A stretch of DNA of 64,000 nt from Alternaria dauci (Eukaryota > Ascomycota > Dothideomycetes > Pleosporales > Pleosporaceae): contig NC_091272.1 of assembly GCF_042100115.1 (NCBI RefSeq), positions 248,001 through 312,000 of the forward strand, in the 5' to 3' direction. A model generated the notes under the pieces. The model was not told the origin of the DNA. It searched no databases and saw only the letters and a program-made list of their open reading frames with translations. Positions 11,705-22,605 of this stretch are shown piece by piece. Every line of letters begins with the position of its first letter. Position 1 is the stretch's first letter. The translations under genes were made by a program, and so were the position numbers.

Positions 11705-12312
11705 GTTGATGTGATAGCTAAGGCTGCTTGAGATCTGAAGTGGGTTGGAGATTGTAACGTCTTGAAGATTGCAGTGTTTGATGGTGAATTGATGCTATGC
11801 TACGGACGCTGGGTGAGGCTCTTTATATCATCTCTATAAGCCATGCTATTCCCCCGTTTTGGTGCGGCGAAAGCATGTATACCACTCTGGCTTCATAATC
11901 AACGGTATAAAGCTCGCGGATTTTGACCAAAATCCTGTTTTGAGAAATACGCAATGGACGAAGGTTGCGACGTTGGGTGCTTGGCGGTGACTGAGGCTGA
12001 CGGAGAACTCGCAGATAGTTGCTTCGCGTCCGATTTCGGTAAAGCGTGGCCTTAGCGGCATTTGGTGTGATTCGCTGGGTATCGCAGGTGCGGGGCGGGC
12101 GCATTACGGGAGATCTCCTACCAGCTCCTGCCACCAAGGATTTCCAAGTCTTTCGATTCTAACATGCTTCTGGTAACATCTGACTCTGCTTCGTGTCTAG
12201 TGCGTCCAGTAGCTTGCCTGATGCATCTTCATGTTCTCGATTTCTCATAGGATGCGTCGCAATTTCATCGCAGCGCTTACCCAGGAGGCTGCCTTCAGCT
12301 GAGCACGAAGAA
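11705..12312. other. Divergent promoter region
   Basis: Shared upstream region of the dehydrogenase (-) and the Zn2Cys6 factor (+). No gene is seen. Open frames on the minus strand at 11823-12137 lack motifs. Confidence 0.5.
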
Positions 12313-14054
12313 ATGACTGCGGCAAAGAGTGCGGCAAAGGGTGTGACAAAGGGCTGCTGGACATGCAAGGGTAGGAACTGGGTTCGTGGATGCTCGTGTA
12401 ACACCCGATACTGACATCGTTTTTAGATCGCAAGGTCTCGTGTGACCGCGCCGTACCAGTCTGCAACAGGTGTGCGAAATCCAAACGCGTATGCGGCGGT
12501 TATGGCGTCCGTCTCTCGTGGGTGAAGAACAATGACCAGAAGAAGTTGCTTCTTGAACCTGGGCATCAAAAGACACAGCACACGGGAATTTGGCATCAAT
12601 CCGGGCACTGGATCAACGTCTCGTCTACCGACATTCGTCTCCACATCCTTGCTAAAGCTACTATTGGTGGAGGTAAGACCCTAGACGCCTATTTTCTGGC
12701 ATAATTTGACAATTGCTCAGTGGAGAGTAGACATTTCAGAAGGGAACAGCTTGCATTGCCCAGGCTTACCCAGTCCGTGGCTTCGGGATTACCTAAGATA
12801 GGGGCCAGCGACGCGCAACTAGTACAGTATTGTGAGTCTACTTGCATGAAGAGAGCTTGCCCAATGCTGACTGGTCGCAGTTGAGGACGTAGTCGTTGGA
12901 ATTCTACCATCTGCAGGCCGTGAAAAAACTGAAGTCGGACGCCTGTTGTTACGGATGGCTTTGTCAGGGCGTTCCATATCGTCAATGGCTCTACTACTAT
13001 CCCTAGTTGCGTTGGCCTCTCGCCATTGTGGGCACGATATGATCCATGCAGCTCGTGCCAAAAATGCAGCAATAAACGCGCTCGTAAGCGCCACAAGTCC
13101 TGGACTGGACTCGGATGCCAGCATCGAACACATTGCCACCGGCCTGGTTCTTTGCTTAGTCGAAGTAAGTTGTCATCCCCGAGAGAATAGTACGAGACTG
13201 ATGCGATGCCATCATGACAATAGACAGATCTGGACTGCGACTGGATAGGCCATTTATGCGGCGCAAGGAATATTGTTCCTACCGTTGATCAAAAACCACA
13301 TCCTATTGGAAGTGATGCAGCTATCATACTCAGCTGGCTGCACTACTTTGTCACATTCACCCGCTTCAGCTTTCGTCATTGGCGCACCTACATGATTCGA
13401 TCAACCTCACACGAGCTTGGTTTCAAAGCCACTGATGACGCGTGTCTGATGCAGTACCGTATCGCTCGCAACGCTTTCGTGGAGAATATGTCGAGTATCT
13501 CCACATATGCTCACCCTTTACTTCAACTTCTCGCCGAAGTCTTTGAGACACGACTGTACGCATCTGATCCGCTGTATCATTCGATTCACTATCAAAGATT
13601 TGTAAACAGCCTTAAGTCTCGACTGAATGACGTTAATCTCGTTCCGAGGGATGAAGACAGAGAAAGCGACAAGTACTATTGCTTGGAGATAACCCGACTA
13701 GCAGGCCTGATATACCTTGAGCGCGTCTCCATCAACTTCTCGGGCCAATCCACACAGCTAGACCATTGGAGAAAATGTGCACTATGCATACTCGCCAAAT
13801 TGAACATATATCCGCCGTCTTTCGCCATATTCATTGTTGGCTGCGAGGCTCATGCAGACGAAGAGCGGGTAGTCATGCTTGACTTCTTCACGAGACTAGA
13901 ACAAGCTCCCCATCTCAACAGCTTACTGGAAGCCAAAGGACTGGTACAGACGGCCTGGATCCAACACGATCTCGGGGCTGAGGGCGAACTTGAGTACATT
14001 CACAAGCTCAATCTGGTGATGAGCTCGCGGGATGTCATACCGAGCTTTATGTAA
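12313..14054 (+). CDS. Zn2Cys6 fungal-type transcription factor
   Basis: DNA-binding regulator of 509 residues in five exons: 12313-12370, 12427-12672, 12721-12831, 12881-13164, 13224-14054. The binuclear zinc cluster has the exact spacing C-x2-C-x6-C-x6-C-x2-C-x6-C at Cys15, 18, 25, 32, 35 and 42 (GCWTCK, CDRAVPVCNRC). The first intron splits the cluster at Lys19/Asp20. The rest is a helical C-terminal region of the kind found in fungal-specific effector domains, with GLDSDASIEHIATGLVLC and the block ending in RHWRTYMIRSTSHELGF. The final acceptor is at 13223; the competing CAG six bases later would give an early stop. The start follows the ATG closest to the zinc cluster. Targets are unknown; the dehydrogenase and the acetylesterase are candidates by position. 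Confidence 0.88.
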
Positions 14055-14163
14055 CTCGCAAGTTAGCCATAGTCCCGGGTAGGCGAAAGACGCAACTTGG
14101 CGTGAACAAAAACTTCTCGTTTAACTATTCGTTAATATCTAGCGCTGTGTCTCTACTCCCGGC

Positions 14164-14700
14164 TTACATTGATATTCCAGAGTGCCTCTTCTTCATGTGT
14201 CTCAGCATGTTGTCTCTCCTTGAAAACTCCTGCGTGCAACCATGAATCGTACACCTAACCGCAGCCTTCCCTTCGGTATTGTGTTTGGCTGCGATATGTC
14301 GCTGCAAGTCCGCTTCGAAACCAAAGGGCTTCTGCGTACAGCTCTCATAGGGGCACTTGGCGCGCTTGTTGTGTATTCGATTGATGTGCTTACTTTCAAA
14401 TCTTTAGCTTGGTTGTTCATCGATGTTGAGGAAGTCAACTTACTTCAGGTCGCAGCGGCGATGGAAAATTTCTTGACAACGACAACATGTCAACGTCGAT
14501 CCTTTACGCTGTGTAAAGGATCCTGTAACAGCAGAAAACGGTGACGTGTTTGTTGAGGGACTAATCGTTGGAGTCTCCAACCAATCAGTAGACGCATTGC
14601 TGGGTGATGTAAGCCGTGTAGATGGCGTGGAAGAGGTGGCGTCAATGATCTGAGCGACCTCTAAGACCCGAGCTTTCGCTGGGAGAAGGAGGGTAACCAT
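14164..14700 (-). CDS. C2H2 zinc-finger protein (three fingers)
   Basis: Two exons (14700-14444, 14392-14164) give 161 residues. The first half is Ser/Thr/Pro-rich. The second half has three consecutive C2H2 fingers: CCRCQEIFHRRCDLNKHINR, then CPYESCTQKPFGFEADLQRH, then CTIHGCTQEFSRRDNMLRHM, each followed by the second zinc-binding His within five residues. The first finger is only complete when the 50-nt intron is removed; it joins CDL to NKHINRIH. It is a probable nuclear DNA-binding protein. The 5' end is uncertain: 14700 is the first in-frame ATG after a stop, but an upstream exon may exist. It lies just upstream-facing of a second C2H2 gene on the same strand, so the two may be related, although the finger sequences differ clearly. 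Confidence 0.75.
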
Positions 14701-15685
14701 ATGGTATTTCGCGATCTTGACCGATAGTTGCGAAAGACTCCGAGGTCTTCAAGTAGGGTCGATGTATGACCGGGTTCACTTCGTGTTCAAATGTATATGG
14801 AGATAAAAACTGATCGACCGGTTCCTTCCATTGTGGTGGAATAAAAGCAGAAACAGCTGCAAAGATGGCAACATGTAACGTACTCAACGTATCCGTAAAT
14901 TTGTTTTGAAAAGACGTAACGACGAGAAAATGGCGAAGACAGTGAAAGCCTTCGCCAACACTGGATTTTTTGTAGGAATGAAGGCTGCCGCGAAGCCAGA
15001 CACCTCGGTGGCGCGGCCGCGGGGAGTGTGTGACCTTGGCCTTGCGAAGACTGCAAGACGAATGTACTCGAATAATTTTGTCTTTGATAAGAATAAAGTG
15101 ATGGGGGCTGGGGTACTTCCCGCAGACGGCCGAGGGCCGCTGTGGAAGTGGTTGCAGAGCAGGAAGAAAAGGCAGCTGCGCAAGGCTTATATGCAGAGCG
15201 GTTTGAGAGGCATGCTACGGACGGGATCGGCATTTGGTAGGACGATGAATCAGCTCGTATCACTGACCAACTAGGAAGTGTGCTTTCCGTTATGCCTCTG
15301 CCTTTATGCAGCCAAGCGTTGTGGCGGAGGCTATGATCACTGCTGGCGGGAGGCTGAAGAGGCTGACGAGGCTGACGGAATGCCTCATTACAAACTTCTC
15401 CATGAGAACGGAGAATTTGCATTGGGATCTGTTAGAGATCTGATTCGCATTTTAACAGTCATTCGTTCGTGCTTTGATGAATGTTTTGCTCAAATCGCAT
15501 CCTTCTTCACAAGAAGCAAACCTGACATTTCACCTAAGTCAGTCTTCACATACGTCTCAGCCCTCTGATTGGTGCGCATAAGACGATCCTCGCCTTGATA
15601 ACACAACATGCCTCTCGATTGCGGTAGCAAGTGTTTGTGTACATGAATACGTACATCTCTTCCATGCTGACCACAAGCATTCTGA
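14701..15685. other. Gap between two C2H2 genes, no confident gene
   Basis: Both strands are open over long stretches. Plus strand 14930-15274 could encode a basic 114-residue peptide. Minus-strand frames at 14642-15422 could hold further 5' exons of the C2H2 gene. Neither shows a recognisable domain. Confidence 0.4.
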
Positions 15686-17920
15686 TCAGGGTCTTCCACT
15701 GTTGTTTCTCCTTCCTTTTCCAGGGCTCCAATCCCGAGGGCTCTGCCCCAATACATCTCGAAGTCGAGGGTCATCTTTATCTTTGTCTGTATGGTGTACA
15801 CGTACATGGCTAGTACGAGAGAATCAGTAACAAGCTTCTTGCGTAGCAGGATGGAGTCTCATTTTGACGTACCGAAAGAGATTATCCGGCCGTGGGTACT
15901 TGTGCTCACGATCTGGACAGAAGGGACAGATATAACCTGGACTCTGGTGAAGAAGGCCATGTCGTATCATCTCATTCTTTCTCTTGAACCCTTTCCCACC
16001 CTCGCTTCTTGGGCAACCAGCAACTGGGCAATGATATTGCCTATTTGATGAATGAACGTTGGTATGCGAGCTGCTCTCGTTAGCTAATATCATAAATATG
16101 GCTGGCTCTATGTACTTCAGAAGATATTGCGTTTGGAACGGTGCGGCGTTACAACCGGGATAGTCGCATTTGAACCTGTCCAATATATGTGGAGTGGATA
16201 GTAGGCCCGAGTTGAGCGGAGGCGGTAATCCCCTTGAAGCCGAAGTGTTATTGAGTGTGACATGTTGAGGTCGAAGGCGACTTTCGTAGGCTCGTTGCAC
16301 AACTACCTCAGCATCTATAGCAGCTTGTTGTTCGTCAGTCGGTAGAATCGCGATCCGAGCTGCTTCGCGCTCTCTGCGATCATTTTCACGCTGATCTATC
16401 GCTTCGGGATTGGGGGATGTATCCATGTCTGCTGTGACATAACTGATTAGCTGAGAAGTTCATTATGGCTTTGTGCGTCAGTTCATGTACGTACTGTCGT
16501 CGCCAGAGCCAGAACCTTTGATTTTTCTCTTGATCCAAGAAACAATGCGATCTATTGTACCAAGATGCCGGATACGGTTTATCCCTAGAGGTCCAGAGTC
16601 ATGAGGCGCAGGTACAAGAGCACTTTGATGCTCGGTGAATACCTTTAGCTCTTCCAACGAATCTTCGCTCACGATAAGGTCGTGGTTGAGATTGTCCAGT
16701 AAGAACAGATCGACGGTGATATTGCTCTTATGGTGGTCGGCTGGTCTTGATGGGTTGATCGATGTGACTGCTATGTCGACATGGACATATCCAGAAGTAA
16801 CCGCTATGCTACCATCTGCTAGCTGTATTGCTTCTTCACCTGGGTACACCGTGAGGCCGCGGTCGGCAGCAAAACAAGGTGACATCAAGTCGATCTCCGA
16901 ACCGGAGTCTGGGGTCGCTAACGTCTCTCTACGATCCAGCTCGCAGTTCAATAGCCGCCTTGGACTGTCCACCGAGCAAACAGAGAGCGCCTGAAACGCT
17001 GGTGTTGGGACGCGTACAAGCCGCTCTCGGTGCTCGGTCATCGTTTTTGTTTGTTCCAGGAAACCCAGGCCCATGATGATAGGTGTTGCAACTTTGAGCA
17101 GGACGTAAAACGCGCATGTCATCGTTACCAACGAATGAGTCTCAACACCGAAGGAACATGCTGACTCAATACGACCAACAGCTTCAACAAGCTTCCCGTT
17201 GGCTAGCGCGAACAGCTTCTTTTCCGGTAACGCCTCGTATGCCGAGTATCCCAATGTCTTCGCAACTTCATGTGATATGATGTTGACATCAGAACCCGTA
17301 TCTGCGCACGCTAGTACGGTAGCCAAGATGCCTTGTTTATGAATTGTAATAGGTAGACCCAAGCGACTTTTCCTTGGCCTACGTGCGCTCATCGGAGCGT
17401 TTGGTTTGGCCCGCAATGACGATTCAGTGGTCCGGCACAAGGCGTCTGACATGGTCATTGTAGTATGGGATTTGACTGTTTTCACCGGAGAATAGTCAGA
17501 TGTGACCCGCCCGGCCCCGTCGTCAGACAATGTCTCCGCGTCACTGTCACTGTCTGATAGTAGCGGACCATTCAAACCAAGTGATAGTGTGAGCTGCGGA
17601 TCTGTAGGGGCCATCTGATGAAACAATAGACTATCCATGAATTCCCATTCAGTTGGTGGAATTTGACGGTGGTACACGTTATACAGCTCTCGTCGTTTTT
17701 CTCGACCATTGCCAGTACGTTCGACGTGAATGAGATCCTACCTGGACATGAGTTGTGCTCTGACAGGGATGGTCTCGGAACTTACCAAAGGCGCCTCGCA
17801 AGTGTCCTGAGGTAACCATAAAGGCGTGAATGGTAGTGGCGAGCAACGCCCTAGATCAGGGTAACACGGAGTGAGTCCCGGCGAGGCGCAAGTGTAGTCA
17901 TCTTCGTCAAAATACTCCAT
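15686..17920 (-). CDS. Tandem retropepsin-like aspartic protease domains fused to C2H2 zinc fingers
   Basis: Five exons (17920-17786, 17737-16495, 16431-16116, 16070-15873, 15809-15686) encode 671 residues. Residues about 165-280 form a retropepsin-like fold with ACADTGSDVNII (DTG at 191-193), ALANG, and a hydrophobic-hydrophobic-Gly segment PIIMGLGFL. Residues about 300-410 repeat the plan with ATPDSGSEIDLM (DSG at 322-324), QLADGS and NHDLIVSEDSLEEL; here the last Gly is replaced. After a charged linker come zinc fingers KCDYPGCNAAPF...NSHTNVH, YHCPVAGCPRSEGGKGF...HGLLH and CPFCPDREHKYPRPDNL...RHVRVHH, ending in a basic tail. The fingers are completed only by splicing. Retropepsins act as dimers, so two copies in one chain could form an intramolecular dimer (inference). 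There is no reverse transcriptase or integrase nearby, which argues for a host gene rather than a live element. Confidence 0.8.
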
Positions 17921-18123
17921 GTCGTGTAATCAGTAGGTCTTGAAGAAACCTCCTTGAGGGTGGAAACCGGCAGCGATGAGTATGCTATTCGGCTGGGCTG
18001 TGCATGCGATGGCGGGGTCACCAGATAGCCCACGCCACCACTGACCGGTCAAGCAACACCAGCTCAGCCTGCTGCAAGTTCCGAAATGACGGCATACTTC
18101 CATCTAGCACCGCCTACGCAGAC

Positions 18124-19023
18124 ATGCCGACTGGCAATACTGATGCTGAATCACGGACATATCGTCTCTCTGGGTTTCCATCTCTTTCACACTTCATCGC
18201 AAGTGATCGCGACCGAACAACCCTCATATTCAAGCGATACGATGAGCTCGCGGCAAGAAACCTATTGTACCTACAAAGCCAGCTTGCAGAACTTCAGGCC
18301 AAGCAACGCACATTCGATCAAGAAGATCTTGCAGCAGATCTAAGCACAAAACAATGCGCACGCAACTACTCAAGCTTTCAATCGGCGGTACTCGCAGATG
18401 AAGCTAAACAAAAAGACCGATGGCAGTTGATGAAAGATATCCGAGAGACATTGAAGGAATACCGAGAAGCATTACTATTCGAAAGCACATTAGCCACACT
18501 CCCAAGACCATCCAAGAGCGTTCTGCGCGCCTTCCAAACCGAATTCTATAACCAGATTGAAGGCAAAGGCAAGCCGTTTCCTACCCTCGGCGGGCACAGC
18601 GCTGGACTGTATGACGACATCGACGACCTAGTCGCGTTGCGAGTTCAGGAGGACCAGGATCGATTGACGGCGTTCGCGCAAGAGCATTTGGCCTTTCTCT
18701 TTCCAGATCGCAAGCGTTCGCGCCACGGCATAGCGTACGCGTCGGACCGAGCCATTAGCTCTTTTGTAGCATGGTTCAGCACTTTCTTAGCAGCACTATT
18801 ACTCATAGGCGCCATCGTTATACTTTATAAAGTGACGTCGTCGGATTGGAGGTTGGGATTGATAGCGGCCTTCACCACTCTATTCGCTGGCAGCGTGGGT
18901 CTCTTGACGAATGCGCGGAGAGCCGAACTTTTTGCAGCAACAGCAGCATACGCCGCCGTCCTCGTCGTCTTCGTAAGCGGAGATCTAGGAAACAGTCAAT
19001 TAAGCACAGCGCCACCAGGCTAG
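18124..19023 (+). CDS. DUF6594 domain membrane protein
   Basis: Single-exon gene, 299 residues from ATG 18124. An in-frame upstream ATG at 18004 would add 40 residues with no conserved features. The fold of this fungal family is recognisable from the start YRLSGFPSLSHFIASDRDRT, the long helical segment FKRYDELAARNLLYLQSQLA, the middle block with LYDDIDDLVALRVQEDQDRL, and three C-terminal hydrophobic helices. The helices are FVAWFSTFLAALLLIGAIVI, LGLIAAFTTLFAGSVGLL and ELFAATAAYAAVLVVFVSG. The N-terminal part is probably cytosolic coiled-coil. The family is expanded in many ascomycetes, often near lineage-specific or heterokaryon-incompatibility-like genes. Its molecular function is unknown. 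It is divergent from the retropepsin/zinc-finger gene, with about 200 nt between them. Confidence 0.8.
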   Translation: MPTGNTDAESRTYRLSGFPSLSHFIASDRDRTTLIFKRYDELAARNLLYLQSQLAELQAKQRTFDQEDLAADLSTKQCARNYSSFQSAVLADEAKQKDRWQLMKDIRETLKEYREALLFESTLATLPRPSKSVLRAFQTEFYNQIEGKGKPFPTLGGHSAGLYDDIDDLVALRVQEDQDRLTAFAQEHLAFLFPDRKRSRHGIAYASDRAISSFVAWFSTFLAALLLIGAIVILYKVTSSDWRLGLIAAFTTLFAGSVGLLTNARRAELFAATAAYAAVLVVFVSGDLGNSQLSTAPPG

Positions 19024-19115
19024 CAACAATCAACAACGTAAATTGACGATATTACAATGATAACCCGCCTCTATATGCTCGCTGGTGTACTTGAGAAAAA
19101 AAGAGAAGCCAAGAG

Positions 19116-20820
19116 CTAAGAAGAAGAGCTAGGCCTAGCACCTCCCGCAGCACTCTCCCTCCTTCCCCAATTCCTCGGTTGCCTCTTCAAAAACGCACCC
19201 ACGGCACCCAGATAACCCTCGTGTCTCAGGAAATACGCTTGCCGCGTATCCTTGGACCAGAAACGAATAGCATAGGACAACGTATTCATAGTCTGTGAGT
19301 GGCCGCCGATAAAGGAACCTCCAAAGTATATCCTCGGCAAGCCATGTTTCTCAGCGTGGAGATGCGCCAGCTGACCGATATTGTTGGATACGGCATAAAG
19401 CAGCGATCGCGCCATGTCTTCCGGACGGAAGGAACCAGGATCATGAGATAATTCCGAAGAGCCCTGTACGTGCTCTGCTTCTTCCCGGCGCTTGAGATCG
19501 CCGTTGCATCCATCTTCCGCCTCCCGCTCCGCCGCGCGCTTCATCTTGTAGACTTTGCCGAACGAACTCGCAATATGTGTGCTCTTGAGCCCAATCTTGT
19601 TGTACGCCTGCCCATAGATGTCACCGACGAGTAGATCGACGCTCGAATTGTCTCCGTTCTCGGCGAGCCGCAGCATATCGTCGAAGCTGCGGGCGCCAGT
19701 GAGTAGCGACAAGAGACCCCAGAGCGTTCCGCCTCCTAGCGATGTACCGCCTATGCGCTCGTATTGGCGGGGTCCCGAGACTTTGATCATGGAGACGCCG
19801 GAGCCAATGTTGACGAGGAGGTAGGGGTAGATGTTTGGCGGGTCGGGAGGGTGCGGCATGAAGGTCATGGGGCTGTCTTCGCTGTAGGTGAAGACTTCGT
19901 TTGGGATTTCGTTGATGAAGAAATCGAGGCCTTTACGTGTCGGTGTCAGCATGCCAATTCCTCGGTCGCAGACAAGACCATGTTCTTACCTATGATCAAG
20001 CACTCCATCTCGTCTTCCCTTATGACTTCTACATCAAGCGCTTGCTTTATCTTGTCGTGGTATTTGAATGCACCACCACCAGTCGCCATGATACACAAAT
20101 CCGGCGACTTGGATCCATTGTCTTGCTTCTGGTCGGCCTGCAGCTTGCGCATAAACTCTATACACGCATCGATCCGGTCAGTCTCAAACTTGAAAAAGTT
20201 GAGACGGCCGCCAATCGAGTCGTCGCCGGGTTCGCGCGAAAAGTATACGAGTTTGGCTAGGGAGCCTCCAATCTACGGGGGCGCGCAACAAATTAGCATG
20301 CTGTGACTCTGCAAGGAATTGGTCGCGTGCCACCAGCGATCGCACACGACCACGCATGTATACTCACGTCGACGGCTACATGGCTGACGACTGAAGTGTG
20401 GTTCGGCAGTCTAATGTCGTACGGGTCGTGTTCGTAGTCTTCGCTCTGCGGCGTCCCCGGCTGCTCTTCGTCTACGATAAAGGCCCCTTGAACATTGATG
20501 CGCACGTTACCCGGATGTTGTATGGTGTCCTGAATATCGCTTTGCGCAGTAGTCCGCCTCGGGCGACCCAGCTCCGGGGTCGACGATGTCTCTATAGGAT
20601 GCGCACGCGATCCTTTGGTGCCGGTTTCACCCGTCGCGGGGTCCAATGCAGGCGACATGGATTCTGATGTTCTGGGTCTTGGCTGCAGCTTCACCCTCTT
20701 ACAGCGATTGCGCACGCTCAAAGGACGACGGTGTTTAGCGGAGAAGCCAGAGTGTTGGCGGGACTGTGCGAAGGGTGCATGGGGCACTGGAGTCGCTGCT
20801 GATAACGATGGAGCTTCCAT
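19116..20820 (-). CDS. Pantothenate kinase (eukaryotic type II)
   Basis: Catalyses ATP-dependent phosphorylation of pantothenate, the first and usually rate-limiting step of coenzyme A synthesis. Three exons (20820-20368, 20272-19990, 19930-19116) give 516 residues. The kinase begins near residue 147 with the nucleotide-binding motif VAVDIGGSLAKLVYF. The family blocks MATGGGAFK, YLLVNIGSGVSMIKV, GGTSLGGGTLWGLLSLL and a C-terminal YFGGSFIGGHSQTMNTLSYA follow. The first 145 residues are a Pro/Ser/Arg-rich extension, probably disordered, ending in an acidic stretch. Yeast Cab1 lacks an extension of this size. A charged insert (KRREEAEHVQGSSELSHDPG) also interrupts the C-terminal half. The exon 1/2 junction falls exactly inside the glycine-rich loop. 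It is divergent from the zinc-ribbon-like gene at 21538. Confidence 0.93.
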
Positions 20821-21537
20821 TTGTCCGCTTTGTAACGGACCTTATGCCCTGGGCAAGACGTGACCTGAAGTTCTGCGCAGAATAGAGCCCAAGGTTAAGC
20901 AAATCTCCGGGCCCCCTATCCAAACGGCAAAGGGTGGAGCGCCGAAGAAGAACATATACTTGAGCCATGCTTTTCGGCGGAATGGAGGCTGTTTATCCTG
21001 CGATGCGTTTCGGCTACCGAGATGGTGTGCAGTCTTAAGCTCGGCAATTGACGTGAGGCCTGATAGGGTATATCCGAGGACCGACTGGGGAAGTTTGGGG
21101 ACATGGCATAAGACGGCTGACAGAACGTCGGTGCATATTAGTAAACTGGATAACTCGGTAGATTCTGAGGTGAGATTGAAGATGGGTACAATGGCTACGT
21201 CTACATGGACCATCACTAGTCGTCTAGTTGGGAATCCACGTGCTCCATGCACCATAACGGAAACTTCAAGTACGTCATCAAAGACTTCAAGCCTTAGCAG
21301 GAAAATGGACGTGATACAAGCTTCACCTCACTTGCGCCATCGCGAGCCGCAGTTCGTACCTGCATACACTCGCGTACCAGGTGAAGGCCGATGACGTCGT
21401 GCGCGCGTACCTCCAAATACCCCAACTTCACAAGCACCACCGTCTACAAAACACACACCCGACCCCGAAGCCGGATTCTATTCTTGGAAGAACCACACCA
21501 ATCATTACCACAACGACCCACTAGATATTTCAGCAAG
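20821..21537. other. Divergent intergenic region
   Basis: Upstream region of pantothenate kinase (-) and the 355-residue protein (+). Overlapping open frames on both strands at 20842-21394 carry no motif or splice logic. Confidence 0.5.
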
Positions 21538-22605
21538 ATGTCGTGGATGGACTCCTGGTCCCGGCCCTCCAAACACGCCGTAACCCCACCACCCCTCTAC
21601 CTAACCGTTGGCGATACAGTGCCTTATTGCCACAGCTGCGGCCGCGTAATCAGCGAGCGCCGCAAAACCCAGAATGCAACAGAAGTCAAGTACTGCTCCA
21701 CGCGATGCCGAAACAACAAACCAGGCCCCATCGACCGGAAGATTGAAGCTACCTTCGCCGCGCTCCTCAACGGCGCGAGTCCAGAGAGTCTGAAAGAGAA
21801 TGCAGGCGCAGATCCAGTCAAGAAGAGCGCGGAGACGGATACCGCGCATGAAGATGAGGAGAAAGGCGGGAAAGGCGGAAAGGGGAAGAACGGGCATAAA
21901 AAGAAGTTCTCCAAGAACACTATCAAAGGAGATCACAGAATCATTGTTGAATGTAGTACGGTAGAAGAGATAGTTTTCCAACGCGAAAAGGACCCCGAGA
22001 AAGTATACGGACGGCGCAAGAACCGCAAAGCGAGATTCGTAGTCGAGAAACCTGAGGATTGGAAGAGTGTGGATATGGTTGATCAACCTGCTTCCACCAC
22101 CACAGCAACAACAACAGCAACTACATCTGCTGCAGCAGCAACAACAACAACAACACAACCCCAACCCCAAGACTACACCAGCGACGAAGACACAGTCTCA
22201 GATTCCGACCACGAAGCCTCAGGCGGCATCATCCTCGAGCCAACAACGTCCACCGACCCGGACCCGGCCCCCACCCCAGACAACACCACAGAATACGGCT
22301 ACGGCAGCGGCAAAGTCCGGCCGCCCCAAGACCAAAACGACGTCAACGGCAGCGTCGGCGGCGAAAAGGGCTGGGCCGAACGCATCCACGAGACGGACGA
22401 GATGAAACTGAAGCGAAGAGAAGGACAGCGGAAAGCCGAGGAGAGGGAAAAGGTACGCCAGGCTGCGAGGCGCGGGTGTGCGTTTGGATTTACGGTGCCG
22501 GAGGAGGCGGAGAAGAGGAAGTGTGAGGCTGTGATGAAGGGCGTGGTTGTAGAGAGTAGTTTTGCGAAAGGGGAGTGGGGGGTTAGGTGGAGGGAGCGTG
22601 TGTGA
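21538..22605 (+). CDS. Conserved fungal protein with N-terminal zinc-ribbon-like motif
   Basis: Single-exon gene of 355 residues. Residues 30-60 contain CHSCGRVISERRKTQNATEV followed by KYCSTRCR, a four-cysteine zinc-ribbon or treble-clef-like knuckle. Next come a Lys-rich acidic segment (EEKGGKGGKGKNGHKKKFSK), a probable folded block HRIIVECSTVEEIVFQRE, and a Thr/Ala low-complexity run encoded by an imperfect ACA/GCA microsatellite near 22100-22160. The C-terminal part is charged and helical (KRREGQRKAEEREKVRQAAR) and ends in FGFTVPEEAEKRKCEAVMKG. Basic clusters suggest a nuclear or nucleic-acid-binding protein. No named family is recognised. The ATG at 21538 is the first that leaves the cysteine motif near the N-terminus. 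Confidence 0.8.
   Translation: MSWMDSWSRPSKHAVTPPPLYLTVGDTVPYCHSCGRVISERRKTQNATEVKYCSTRCRNNKPGPIDRKIEATFAALLNGASPESLKENAGADPVKKSAETDTAHEDEEKGGKGGKGKNGHKKKFSKNTIKGDHRIIVECSTVEEIVFQREKDPEKVYGRRKNRKARFVVEKPEDWKSVDMVDQPASTTTATTTATTSAAAATTTTTQPQPQDYTSDEDTVSDSDHEASGGIILEPTTSTDPDPAPTPDNTTEYGYGSGKVRPPQDQNDVNGSVGGEKGWAERIHETDEMKLKRREGQRKAEEREKVRQAARRGCAFGFTVPEEAEKRKCEAVMKGVVVESSFAKGEWGVRWRERV
22095..22165. repeat. Imperfect ACA/GCA microsatellite
   Basis: A trinucleotide-rich tract of ACA, GCA and ACT codons encodes Thr/Ala runs within the 355-residue protein. The opposite strand reads as poly-Cys-like frames, which are artefacts of the repeat. Confidence 0.8.

Noticed and set aside
14930..15274. Basic 114-residue plus-strand frame between the C2H2 genes
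   Set aside because: ATG present, but no family features, and the opposite strand is equally open; kept only as a note in the gap entry.
21601..22170. Cys-rich minus-strand frame
   Set aside because: Antisense to the 355-residue gene; the poly-Cys run is the reverse reading of the ACA/GCA microsatellite.
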